This document shows, piece by piece, positions 1-9,905 of a stretch of 64,000 nucleotides of DNA. Below the pieces are notes generated by a model. The model did no database searches. It was not told where the DNA came from and was given only the letters and a program-made list of their open reading frames with translations. Position numbers and translations under genes: made by a program. Every line of letters starts with the position of its first letter. Positions within the stretch are counted from its first letter, which is position 1. The DNA is taken from assembly GCF_001642475.1 (NCBI RefSeq), contig NW_019173967.1, forward strand, positions 62,001 through 126,000, written 5' to 3'. This DNA comes from Fonsecaea monophora. Its lineage: Eukaryota; Ascomycota; Eurotiomycetes; Chaetothyriales; Herpotrichiellaceae.

Positions 1-224
1 CCACAACCGGCGCGATATTCCGTCTTTTTGCAAGGGATTGAGGCACTATTCCTGACAGATACCATTCGGCGGTCCCAACGTCGGCTCACGACGTAGTCTT
101 GCCGTCTGTCACTCATCTCCCCCCGCATGTATCGGTCGACCCGAATTTCTATCGACCTTTCGGTCCGTTCTATGCAAATCTGCAAACAGTCCTCCTGATG
201 GTCTGAAGAGAATACTCACCCAGC

Positions 225-2810
225 ATGAATGATCAAGTGTCTCAACCGGTAGTTCGTCGCGTCCCTGCCGCGTAAGTCTATCCCGTATAGCTTATGCGTC
301 GAATCATTTTCGAGATGCTGACTGCTCTGTAACACACAGCTGTTCCTTTTGCCGACACAGCAAATTGAAATGCTCGGGCACGCAGCCTTGTGATCGATGC
401 AAAAAGAGATCCAGAGAATGCGTCTTTACATCCGCAGAGAGGCAGGACAGTCATGATGAACGGTCATGTTTTGACCTCTTCTTCCAACTGCATGTTACCT
501 GACTTGACAGTAGGCCTTCACCGCCGCCACGGAAACGAGCACGTCTCCATCATTCAACCTCACCTCCCGCAAGGAGTACTCAGCGTGTGTCCCAAAATGA
601 GTTGCTACCCTCTCCTCGTCGCGCTGTAGAGACGTCCGTCGACTTTACCGAAGGTCGGAATCCCAGTGCCATCTCTCCGCAGTTCCTGCCAAACAGGCTG
701 AATCAGCGGAAACGCTGGCGTAAGACACCACTTGATTTGGTTTTGGGAGAGCGTGACTTCAGAAGTGTGCTGTTTGCTGACCGGGACTGTGCAGTATACG
801 TGGGTGCATGCTCGACATGGTCCTTCAACATCCGTGTGGCGACCATGATCAGGTCGAGCCTCAAAGACGGCGGTGAAATTGAGGACGATCCATTCTCCTT
901 GGATGGCAACGCCTACGATCTTTCCTTGAAGAGAGTAAACTCGGACATGACGCTTGATCTGAGCCGACTGCCATCACTCGATTATGCCATCTACCTCGTT
1001 AATACGGTCAACTTCCACCTGGGCGGAATTCTTAGGTTGTTCGACGAGTACGAATTTCTGCAAAATCTCCATGAATTCTATAATCAAGGTTCGCAGAAGG
1101 CTCGTGCACACAAACTCTGGTACATCCAATGTCTCCTTCTCCTCGCACTGGGGAAAGGCTTCCTCAACGTTCGAAATTCGCCAGACAACACATCATCAAC
1201 GGATTACTTCGTCCGTGCGATGTCTATCCTTCCAGACACTACGGAGCTCTATGAAGAGCCCGTTCTGGCCGTCGAAGTACTTGCCACCGTTGCCTTGTAC
1301 TTTTACTGTTTGGATATGAAACAGAGCGCTTATTCCTATGTTGGTTATCCCCGCTGAAGGCACCGTCTTCAGAAATTCTCTTGGACTAACTATCGCTCGA
1401 CATGGTTTCAGATTGGACAAGCTCTACGAATAGCTCTGGTGGAGGGACTGCACGCCGAATTGCCCCCTCTCCAGCTGGGGGATCGTTTCACCGAAAGGTG
1501 TCGGAACGCTTGGTGGACAACCTACATCCTAGACCGTACCTTGTCTGCAGCGGTTGGGGCGCCTATTTCCGCCCAAGATAACCACATTCAGCAGTCTCTC
1601 CCTTCGCCTCAGCAAGTCTCGCAACGCGACGCCACCTTAGTCATGCACGTCAAGTTGTGTCGCATGGTATCATCCATTTTAACGGGTGAGTTCAGCCTGA
1701 CCCGCATCGTCCCCCGGTACTCGTTCCTTACAGATAGTAGAGCTGTACACTGCGAATGGAAGCCTAGAGAATACATATCTCTCAAAGGTCAGATCGGTTC
1801 TGAAGCAGATGGCCGATATTGCGAAACAACTCGAGGAAGTTATAAATTTCAAGTTTAAGAGTTCTCTGGAAACGCTTTCCAAAGGAGCACTGTATTTGAG
1901 AATGCTTTACAATCAGGTTCGCCAATTTTGCGCGGTGCAACTGGACTCAGCTAACACCCTTCTCAGTGTATCGTCCTGGCCACTAGACCATTATTACTCT
2001 GTCTCCTTCAGGAGACGCTACAGTCCCTCCGTCCCGGCTCCAATGGTGTGAAGGTCTATATTCCACCTTCAATACGCGATCTGTTGAAAACATGCTCAGA
2101 TTCTGCCACCAAAACGCTCAAGATGCTCAGCGCCTTGAGCAGCCACAGTTTCCTTGGTACATAGACTTGACAGTGGCTCCCTCAAAGCAGAGTTTCAAAA
2201 AGGCTAATCAACGACTGCAGACACATTTCTTCCCTTCGATTTGGAATTTGCTTGTTCGGCATCATCCGTGGTCACGATGGTTGACGAAATTCTTCGAGGT
2301 GCATCAATATCCTCATCCACCAAAGATCTGCGCCACAAGATTCTTGATGAGATTGCAGCAGGAGGAAACAAAGCTGCCCCGTACCGACAAAGAGAGCTAC
2401 GGAGGCTCTCAGAGCTAGCCGACCGTCTGTGGAACACCATCGATGCATTGAATGCCCAGAATCGCAGCCCAGGAACGGCAGCATCAGACCACGAAGTGAA
2501 TCAGGTTCATCAACAACGACATAATCCCGGCGTACAATCAGAGGATCACCAGCTTGGACTTGATTCTCGAGCGGGTGACGATGGAGCGGCGATGGCCGAA
2601 CTGCCTGGCAATGGTCTTGAACAACCTCTGGTCCTGCTTGAGGAGCAAGCCATTGCGATCCCTCCGGGGGCTTCAGTTTCATCTTCTGACTTTGCTCAAA
2701 CCTTTGATTTCTCGCCCGAGCAGATGCTTCTTCTGGCAGATCATCTGGACGTAAATGCACTGCAAACTGGGTTTGATTTTGCCAGCCACGGGTTCAATGA
2801 GTGGATCTGA
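225..2810 (+). CDS. Zn2Cys6 transcription factor, candidate proline-utilisation regulator
   Basis: Fungal binuclear zinc-cluster activator, expected to be nuclear. I resolve seven exons (225-271, 340-462, 511-1339, 1412-1685, 1738-1916, 1967-2156, 2221-2810) that join in frame to 743 residues. The zinc cluster lies across the first splice: CSFCRHSKLKC followed by CDRCKKRSREC, which is the C-x2-C-x6-C-x5-C-x2-C-x6-C spacing, starting near residue 17. The middle region has the hydrophobic pattern of the fungal-specific transcription factor domain (RNAWWTTYILDR near residue 360). The C-terminus is acidic and glutamine-rich, as in activation domains. It is the first gene of a block containing proline dehydrogenase and P5C dehydrogenase, so a PrnA-like role is inferred from position only; I did not see sequence features specific to PrnA. 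The start gives a short N-terminus directly before the zinc cluster. Exon 4/5 borders are the least certain. Confidence 0.85.
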
Positions 2811-3458
2811 ACGATCTACTATGATTGGATTTTCGTTGCGAGATGTAACCCCCGATTGTTGATCGATAGCAGTGTAAAAGAAGGCCGTCAATTGCGGAAC
2901 CGATTTTTGATAAGTAGTATCTCCGTGCGGACGTGGCAATGACAATCGTGGCTTCGCAAGGATCGGCTGGCGAAGCGTCTGGGAACCTAATTGAGCCCAT
3001 GCGCGAGCCGATAGACTCAGACATCGGATGACACACCGTGCAATCTTGCCGAACCAGATGATCCGACTGAGATATGCAGACCCCCGATATCCCGGGTCAT
3101 TGTCTCCAGATACCTCGATAGATATTATCGGGAGTGATTTCGAATCCAACCTTGGCCCTTGGTCCTCTATCTGGATCCTCGGTAGAGGCGAGACGATGAA
3201 AGCTTGCCTCTTCCTTTCAGCCCCTTCCGATCATGGAAACAGGTAGTCGGAAAAGACAGCGGCAGGTGAGCCACTTACCGACTCGCTGTAAGCCCTCGAG
3301 CACCTGCTCGGGTGCTTCGAATTAGCACGGGAAGAAGACGGTCTCAGTCGGTCAAATATTGTCGTTATGCTACCTATACCCTTGCCCTCTGTGCCAGCTA
3401 TTCTGCGTTAAAGGGCCAGGTCTTTCTCCAGGATATCCCACCCAGCTCACTGGTCACT
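2811..3458 (+). promoter_or_regulatory. Upstream region of proline dehydrogenase with GATA-type sites
   Basis: This 648 bp gap between the regulator and the proline dehydrogenase start contains five HGATAR matches: CGATAG at 2864, TGATAAG at 2908, CGATAG at 3009, CGATAG at 3116 and a reverse-strand CGATAA at 3125-3130. About two would be expected by chance on both strands, so enrichment is modest. AreA/NIT2-type GATA factors are known to control nitrogen-source genes, including proline genes in Aspergillus. Binding here is inferred. No gene is seen; the short reading frames in it have no recognisable content. Confidence 0.4.
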
Positions 3459-5064
3459 ATGGCAGCGGAGTCAGCCGTGGTTCGGAGATTCACCGCTCAA
3501 TCGGGAGCATTGCGACGGTTCTCTTGCAAACGGGCATCGATTTCTACCACTGCGGACAAGTTGAAATCCCCCGAAGATGGCGACTACCATTTACAGGTGG
3601 CTGGAGAGCAACGATCGGGCACTGAGACTCCAGGACCTTTCTCAAGACTGTCGTCTGCATCACTCGTCCGGAGCATCATGATAGGAAGGATATTTCAGTT
3701 CCCGATTTTATACAAACCTTCGCTAGCCTTGCTCCAGAAAGTCTCCGGTTCCCGATCGGTATTTCTGAACGCGGACAAAAACCCACTGATCCGCGCGATG
3801 GTTCTGCCACTCATCTACAGACAATTCTGCGCTGGGCGAAACGAAGCCGAAGTGCAGCGGACGATCGAGCAGATCAAGAACATGGGGTATGCGGGGATCA
3901 TACTGTGCTATGCGAAGGAGGTGATGGCCAAGTCTGGTCATCAAGCGGCGGACGAGTTGGAATCCACGGTGGCGCGCAGCGATAGGACGAGGCAGGAGGT
4001 AGAAGATTGGAAACAAGTCAACCTAAAAACACTGAACGCCGTCGGCGAAGGAGATTACATCGGCGTCAAGTAAGTTCCCCAACCATTTCCTCGACGAGTC
4101 GTCGCATCTAACCTCCGGCGTGCGCAAAAGATTGACGGGAGCTGGCGGGGGAGTGGCCCAGCAGCTGAAAGACGGGGGTCCTCCATCACCGGAAGTGAGG
4201 GAAGCATTGAGAGAAATATGCCGCCAGGCGAAATCGCAGGGTAAACGCCTCTGGATTGATGCCGAACAGCAAGTCTACCATCCGGCTATCGATAATTGGA
4301 CCATCGACCTAATGCGCGAGTTCAACCGGGAGAACTCGATGGTGGTAATGACCACCATACAAGCCTACCTCAAGTCATCCCGGCAGACGGTCGAGCGGTA
4401 TCTGCGCCTGGCTCAGAAGGAAGGCTGGTCGCTGGGCATCAAGCTCGTCCGTGGAGCTTACATTGGCAGCGACAACCGGAGTAAGATTCACGACACCAAG
4501 CGTGAGACAGACGAGTGCTACGACAGCATCGCGCATGATATCATCACCAAGTCGTGGCCGGGCTTCGAAAGTGGTAGCCGTGGCGCTGGTATTGCTGCTG
4601 CTGATGCTTCTGGATTTCCTCACGTCAGGATATTCCTGGCGGGCCACAATTCCGAGTCGATTCGAAAGGCCTCGAGCCTGGTCCGCCGGCTCTCCCAAAC
4701 GGGAGATCTCGCAAACGAAGTACACTACGGCCAGCTACAAGGCATGGCGGATGACATTGGTTGCGAGCTACTTGCCCAAGCAGACCATCAACGAGAAGTA
4801 CTGAAGGCGCTCAACCCGTCATCATCGGCCGCCTCGAGTCCTTCACAAATACATCAACATGACGCTCGGCACAGGCTCGCCGAGCTCGGGATCCCACGTG
4901 TGTACAAGTGTCTCTCATGGGGCTCGGTCCAGGACTGCCTGTACTACCTTGTTCGTCGAGCGATCGAGAACCAAGGTGCGGCGGAAAGGATGAAGTCTTC
5001 ACTAAATGAGATGCAGGCTGAGTTGCGAAGGCGGTTCTTTGGATTGTTCAGGCGTGGAAAATGA
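3459..5064 (+). CDS. Proline dehydrogenase (mitochondrial, FAD-dependent)
   Basis: Oxidises L-proline to delta-1-pyrroline-5-carboxylate, passing electrons to the respiratory chain from the inner mitochondrial membrane. Two exons (3459-4069 and 4131-5064) splice in phase (GTCAA, then A, restores Lys) to 514 residues, a normal size for the fungal enzyme. The chosen ATG begins MAAESAVVRRFTAQSGALRR, an Arg/Ser-rich sequence without acidic residues after position 4 and typical of a mitochondrial presequence; an in-frame ATG exists at 3312. Family landmarks seen: IGVKLTGAG near residue 200, WIDAEQQ, GIKLVRGAYI (barrel strand), LAGHNSESIRKA, VHYGQLQGMADD, and the C-terminal YLVRRAIENQG, matching the YLxRRAxEN substrate and FAD motif. 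It is followed 147 bp downstream by the convergent P5C dehydrogenase, the next enzyme in the pathway. Confidence 0.96.
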
Positions 5065-5211
5065 AAGAGATGAGGGTGAACAGATAATGATTCAATTCGA
5101 GCAAGATTGCAATACAACTTGAAGTCCTTGTAGAGACCTAAAATGTAATCGTGAGATTCCTCATCACATAACACGCAGACAGCAGGTCTTTAGGTTATGC
5201 GAAGTCCTGAC

Positions 5212-7128
5212 CTACACCTCATTGGAAGGATACAAAACTTGCGACAATGAGCCAAACTCCTCCTTGATGGTCCTCACGCTCGTAAACCGCTGAAGGTGAG
5301 CCATGGTTCCCGTTTTATCATTGGTGCCACTATCCCGGCTACCGCCAAAGGGCTGCTGCGCCACCACGGAGCCGGTGCATTTGGTGTTGAGGTACAGCAT
5401 ACCGGCCGCGTGTTTGAGGATCTCTTGAGCCTGTCGCAAGGCGATCGGGTCTCGGGCAAAGATGGCCCCAGTGAGTGCGTAAGTCGAGGTTCCATCGAGT
5501 AGTCCCAGCGTCTCCTGCCACTTGTCGTCGTCGTACACGTACACGGCCAGGATGGGACCGAATAGCTCGCGGACCATGATGTCGTGCTTCGGATTCCTCG
5601 TCCGATAGACGGTGGGGTGCACGTAGTAGCCGACTTCCTTGGACGCCTGGCCGCCGGCGACGAGTTCAAGTTCGGGGTCGGACTTTGCCGATTCGATCAC
5701 CTCGTTGAGCTTGTCGAACGACCGCTCGTGGATGACCGGGTTGATGAAGTTCTCAAAGTTCTCCGGGTCCCCGACCTGAAGAAGCGCCGTCTGTTCCTGG
5801 AGCTGTCGTCGGAAGTCCGGCCAGACAGACTTGGCCACGTAGAGGCGCGAGAGGGCCGAACATTTTTGACCTTGGTACTCGAACGCCGACCGGACAGTGT
5901 TGCACACCGCGCTCCCAATGTCCGCCGATGCATGAACGATGGTCCAGTTCTTGCCGCCGGTCTCGCCGACCACGCGAGGGTAGCTCGCGAAGACCCCGTC
6001 GCCAATAGCATTGCCAATCTTCCTCTGTAGGCCCTTGAACACGGCCGTGGAGCCAATGTACGAGAGACCCGCGAACTCGCGGCGCGCGAGGACCGTATCT
6101 GTTATGGTCTCGGCATCACCCGGCACAAACTGTATCACATCCTGGGGTAGACCTGCTTCAAGGAGTATCTTGTGCAGAAGCCAGGCCGAGTGGAGGGCAG
6201 AAGGTGACGGTTTCCAAATGACCACATTCCCGAGTAGCGCAGCGGGTCCGACAAGCGTGGCCCCGAGCGCTGTAAAGTTGAAGGGCGCAATCGCGTACAC
6301 GAAGCCTTCGAGCGGCCGATACTCGAGCTTGTTCCATGTGCCGGACGGGTGAACCTGGGGCTGTTGACCAAAGAGGGCCCAACATTCTTGGATGTAGTAA
6401 CGGAAGAAGTCACACGTCTCGGCGGCGGCGTCGATTTCTGACTGCCAGATATTCTTGCCCTGGCCCAACATGGTCGTGGCAACGACCTCGGCGCGGTATT
6501 TGGTCGAAATGAGTTCGCAAGCCCGTAAGAAGATCGAGGCCCGGTCTTCGAATGGCATGTTTTCCCACGCCGATTTGGCTCTCAGAGCAGCGTCGATGGC
6601 AGCGTTGACATTCTGCGGCGTTGCTGAAGCATACTCGGCCACTGCCTCACCATGTCGTGAAGGGTTGATTTGCTTGGTGCTTGTGTCAGAGTTGATCTGG
6701 ATGGTCGTAGACCAATGGTCGTCAGTGGCGCGACGTCTCTGTGGCTTTTCTGGGAGGCATGCACATAGCCTTTCAAATAGGTACCACCGATATAAGATGG
6801 CGGTCGCTCAGTGTTTAGACTTACAGTAACACCATTTACAACCAGAGGAATCTTTGCTGGCTGCTGCTGCTTGGCTCTTTGAAGCGCGGCAACCAGCTCT
6901 GCTCTTTCCGGGGAGCCTTTTGCGTAGTCTTTCTGTCATGGAACAACCAAATTGTGAGTATTCAGAGGAACGCTCTTGTGTTTCGAAGCAAAGTTCCCGA
7001 CATACCGTGGGTTCATTTTCGAACCTGGGAGGGTTCCACATTGACATGTTGCGAATATGTCGGAGACAGGGCCTGGATCTGTTCAATACGGCAGGGTGGC
7101 CTCGTCTCAAAAGATTGCTTGACCGCAT
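5212..7128 (-). CDS. Delta-1-pyrroline-5-carboxylate dehydrogenase (mitochondrial)
   Basis: Oxidises P5C (as glutamate semialdehyde) to glutamate with NAD+. Three exons on the minus strand (7006-7128, 6825-6932, 5212-6696) give 571 residues, close to the usual ~570. Exon 1 ends MWNPPRFENEPT and exon 2 continues KDYAKGSPERAEL, the conserved N-terminal region of fungal P5CDH. An in-frame upstream ATG at 7242 would add 38 residues. I prefer 7128 because MRSSNLLRRGHPAVLNRSR looks like a mitochondrial presequence. Aldehyde dehydrogenase landmarks: IAPFNFTALGATL, VGETGGKNW (general-base Glu), FEYQGQKCSALSRLY (catalytic Cys), RELFGPILAVYVY and QPFGGSRDSGTNDK. It sits tail to tail with proline dehydrogenase, completing the proline-to-glutamate route. 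Confidence 0.96.
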
Positions 7129-7242
7129 TGGAGCTGTGCAAGGCTGCGTGAAGGGAATCTGGTCTGGAGGAGAGGAGGAAATCTGTATAGCAGAAGCGAC
7201 GGCCCTTTGTCGAACAGGGACAGATTTGCGATCAAGAGTCAA

Positions 7243-7580
7243 AGTAGCTCATTCAAGAAGGACTAGCTCCCGCTGCACATACGTATCTATGGAGCATTTT
7301 AATCAGCGAGGCTGTGAACAGTCTCCGATAGTCATGCGCTGCGTTATGCAATAGACGATGGCGGTCTCTGAGCCGATCCGATACGGACCGACTGAAACAC
7401 AAGCGCCGCTGCTTGGGCGGTCTCCTAGCAGCCACGATTCTTTCCCAGAGGGCTCGATACCCTTGTCAGAAATTGATTCTCCCGTGTCTCGGGCGCCTAA
7501 CACGTCTACCATAGGTATCTTGGGACTTGTTCTCTATACTTTTTGAACGCCGGGTATCAGATGCCGAGATATATGTGTGA
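7243..7580. other. Gene-free gap between the E2 gene 3' end and the P5C dehydrogenase start
   Basis: This 338 bp stretch should hold the P5C dehydrogenase promoter and the E2 3' untranslated region. One HGATAR match (CGATAG at 7326) is present. No supported coding sequence. Confidence 0.5.
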
Positions 7581-9205
7581 CTATTCTAGTAACATCCGGA
7601 CTGGGTCCTCCAGGTAGTCTCTGAGCTTGACCAGGAATCCCACCGATTCACGGCCGTCAATTAGTCGGTGATCATACGTGAGTGCAAGATACATCATCTG
7701 TCGATAAGTCAGACATCGGCACAATGACGGAACGTCAGTGGTGTAGGCAGGCTTACAGGTCGAATCTCAACCTTCCCGTCGATAGCCACAGGCCTTTCTT
7801 TGATGGCATTGACACCCAGTACTGCCGTCTGAGGCAGATTGATGATAGGAGTGCCCATCATTGACCCGAAAACGCCTCCATTGCTGATGGTGAAGTTGCC
7901 GCCTGCCAGGTCGTCCATGGTAATCCGACCGTTTCGAGCCTATGATTATGATGATCATCTTCAGTATCTGGTGATCAACGATCCCATCTGGATGGGGAGA
8001 GAGAAGAGTGATAGGCGATGGGTTGGCCTACCTTTTGCGTATAGTTTGCGATTGCCCGCTCAATCTCCACCACACTCAGTCTCTCACAGTTACGCACAAC
8101 TGGCGTCACGAGACCTTTGGGGGTGGATACTGCGACGCTGATGTCGACATAGTCCCTGTAGGTCACCATAGCGTCACCCTGTTCGTCCGTTTCGATGGAC
8201 GCGTTAACCTGGGGAAACGCCTTCAGGGCCAATGTTGCGGCTTTGGTAAAAGCACCCATGAAACCGATCTTGACACCATGCGATTCAAGGATCTCATCCT
8301 TGTATTTGCGCCTCAATTTCACCAGGGCAGACACGTCGACTTCGTTGAAAGTGGTTAGTGATGCCGCCGTATTCTGGGACTGCTTCAGACGGTCTGCTAT
8401 GGTCATCCTCATTCGACTCATTTTAACCTGCAAGTAGTCAATTGGTTGCCAGGCCATATCGTACGATCTTTCCCTTGTAGCTTACGCTTCTTTTACCGCG
8501 GTCGCCAGGCATGAAGGAAGCGGCTGTCGAGCCAGCAGGGTTTAGCTCAGGCTCCACGTTGGTGAGCTTCCGTGGTGTAGGTGTAGAAGTCGCTAATTTT
8601 GGTTCTTCGATGGGGTCAATGGGCTGGTGAGACGGTTTTGTCAGTTCAGGCGCAACAGTCTCTCCAGTCAAAGCCTCTGAAATCCCCAAAACATCCCCTG
8701 GTCGTGCTGATGTGTCTTCCTTCGAAAGTGGTCGTTCCAGGTCAATCTCAATCCGGGCGATTTGTTCTCCGACAGTGACCGTGCTTCCTTCGTTCACAAA
8801 GATCTCTTGGAGGATTCCAGCTTCTGGAGCAAGTACCGAAACGTCAATCTTGTCGGTTTCGATGGTGGCAATTTCTTCGTCCACCTCAACGAAGTCCCCG
8901 ACCTTCTTCAACATCGCACTCAGCGTGCCTTCAGAGATAGATTCGGCCATGGTAGGAACCTTGACCACCGCCGCAGCCTGCAGCTGAACAGTGACAGAGA
9001 AGTTTCGTCGTTCGAATGGTGCCCGCGGTCGTGTGCATCCCCATGGTGGTCGTTGAAGGCCCCATGTTCCCAGCCAGCCAAAATTGCAACACGAATGCCC
9101 TTTCGCCCATGCTGCCCAGTAGTAGGACGGCTTCATGATACGCCCCAGTGTGGATTCTGCTGGCATCGTGTTCGGTGACTTGTAGAACTTCATTGGCAAT
9201 TCCAC
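7581..9205 (-). CDS. Dihydrolipoyllysine-residue succinyltransferase, E2 of 2-oxoglutarate dehydrogenase
   Basis: Core acyltransferase of the mitochondrial 2-oxoglutarate dehydrogenase complex; it moves the succinyl group from lipoate to CoA. Four exons (8486-9205, 8032-8427, 7757-7939, 7581-7697) join in frame to 471 residues, near the family length of ~460. N-terminal mitochondrial presequence of ~75 residues, then a lipoyl domain with VPTMAESISEGTL and the lipoyl-lysine motif IETDKIDV. A Pro/Thr-rich linker follows, with no peripheral subunit-binding domain, as is normal for eukaryotic KGD2. The catalytic domain starts at RMRMTIADRLKQSQNTAA, then NGGVFGSMMGTPIINLPQ and the active-site LTYDHRLIDGRE, whose His and Asp are intact. 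It is divergent from the E1 gene (about 700 bp between starts) and next to the proline genes. Nothing suggests decay. Confidence 0.95.
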
Positions 9206-9905
9206 GCCAGATTCCTCCCTCTCAAGTCGACGCCTTGCCTGTGCTTCATAGATGCGGTAGGAGTACCGTCTCGAGATCGGCCTCCCGGCAGCATCACCTT
9301 TAGCTCATGTGAGTGACATTCCCGGAGCATTGTACTTCTTAGCCTAGTGTGGGGACATCGATGATTGTGATAGTGTCCGGTGGCTAGGCAAGTTGGCGAT
9401 GGTCCCATCTCGTAATCGGGAGAAAATCTGAGAACTTGACTAGAACAAGTCTGCCCCTTTCTCTGGTTCTGGATATGGTAATCTGCCAGGGATACAGTGT
9501 GGTCCGCAATGGTCCAAGCTTCGATCCGATCTCTCGGCACGATATATATCGGGAACAGCCACACCGGGCCCCCACCAACATCGGCCCGATAATTTTTGGG
9601 CGTGTTGAGCTACAACTTTCACTATCGCGTGGTGATGTACTATTGCCTCGGAATCTGGGCAAGATGAGCACTCGGTTCTTCTATGGCCGCACCTCCCTGG
9701 AGAACAGCATCCAGTAATGACACGCCAGGCAGGGCATACGAGGCAAGACACTCCCAGTATGTGCCTACCGAGACCAACCGCCTATTGATAGATGATGGAC
9801 AAGATCAAAGCCTTGCATGCAGCCAGGTGTACAGCCGCACTCATTAGACCGGCCTGAGATACTGGCTTCGCATCTACCTCGTTCAACCAATTCGATCACG
9901 AAAAC
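9206..9905. promoter_or_regulatory. Divergent promoter region between the E2 and E1 genes
   Basis: This 700 bp region separates the start codons of the two 2-oxoglutarate dehydrogenase subunit genes, so it probably holds a shared bidirectional promoter. HGATAR matches are seen at 9587 (CGATAA) and 9786 (TGATAG). Short reading frames inside it (for example 9436-9717) have no recognisable content and I do not call them genes. Confidence 0.5.

Noticed and set aside
9436..9717. 93-codon frame between the E2 and E1 genes
   Set aside because: It lies in the divergent promoter, has no motif, and other frames overlap it equally well.
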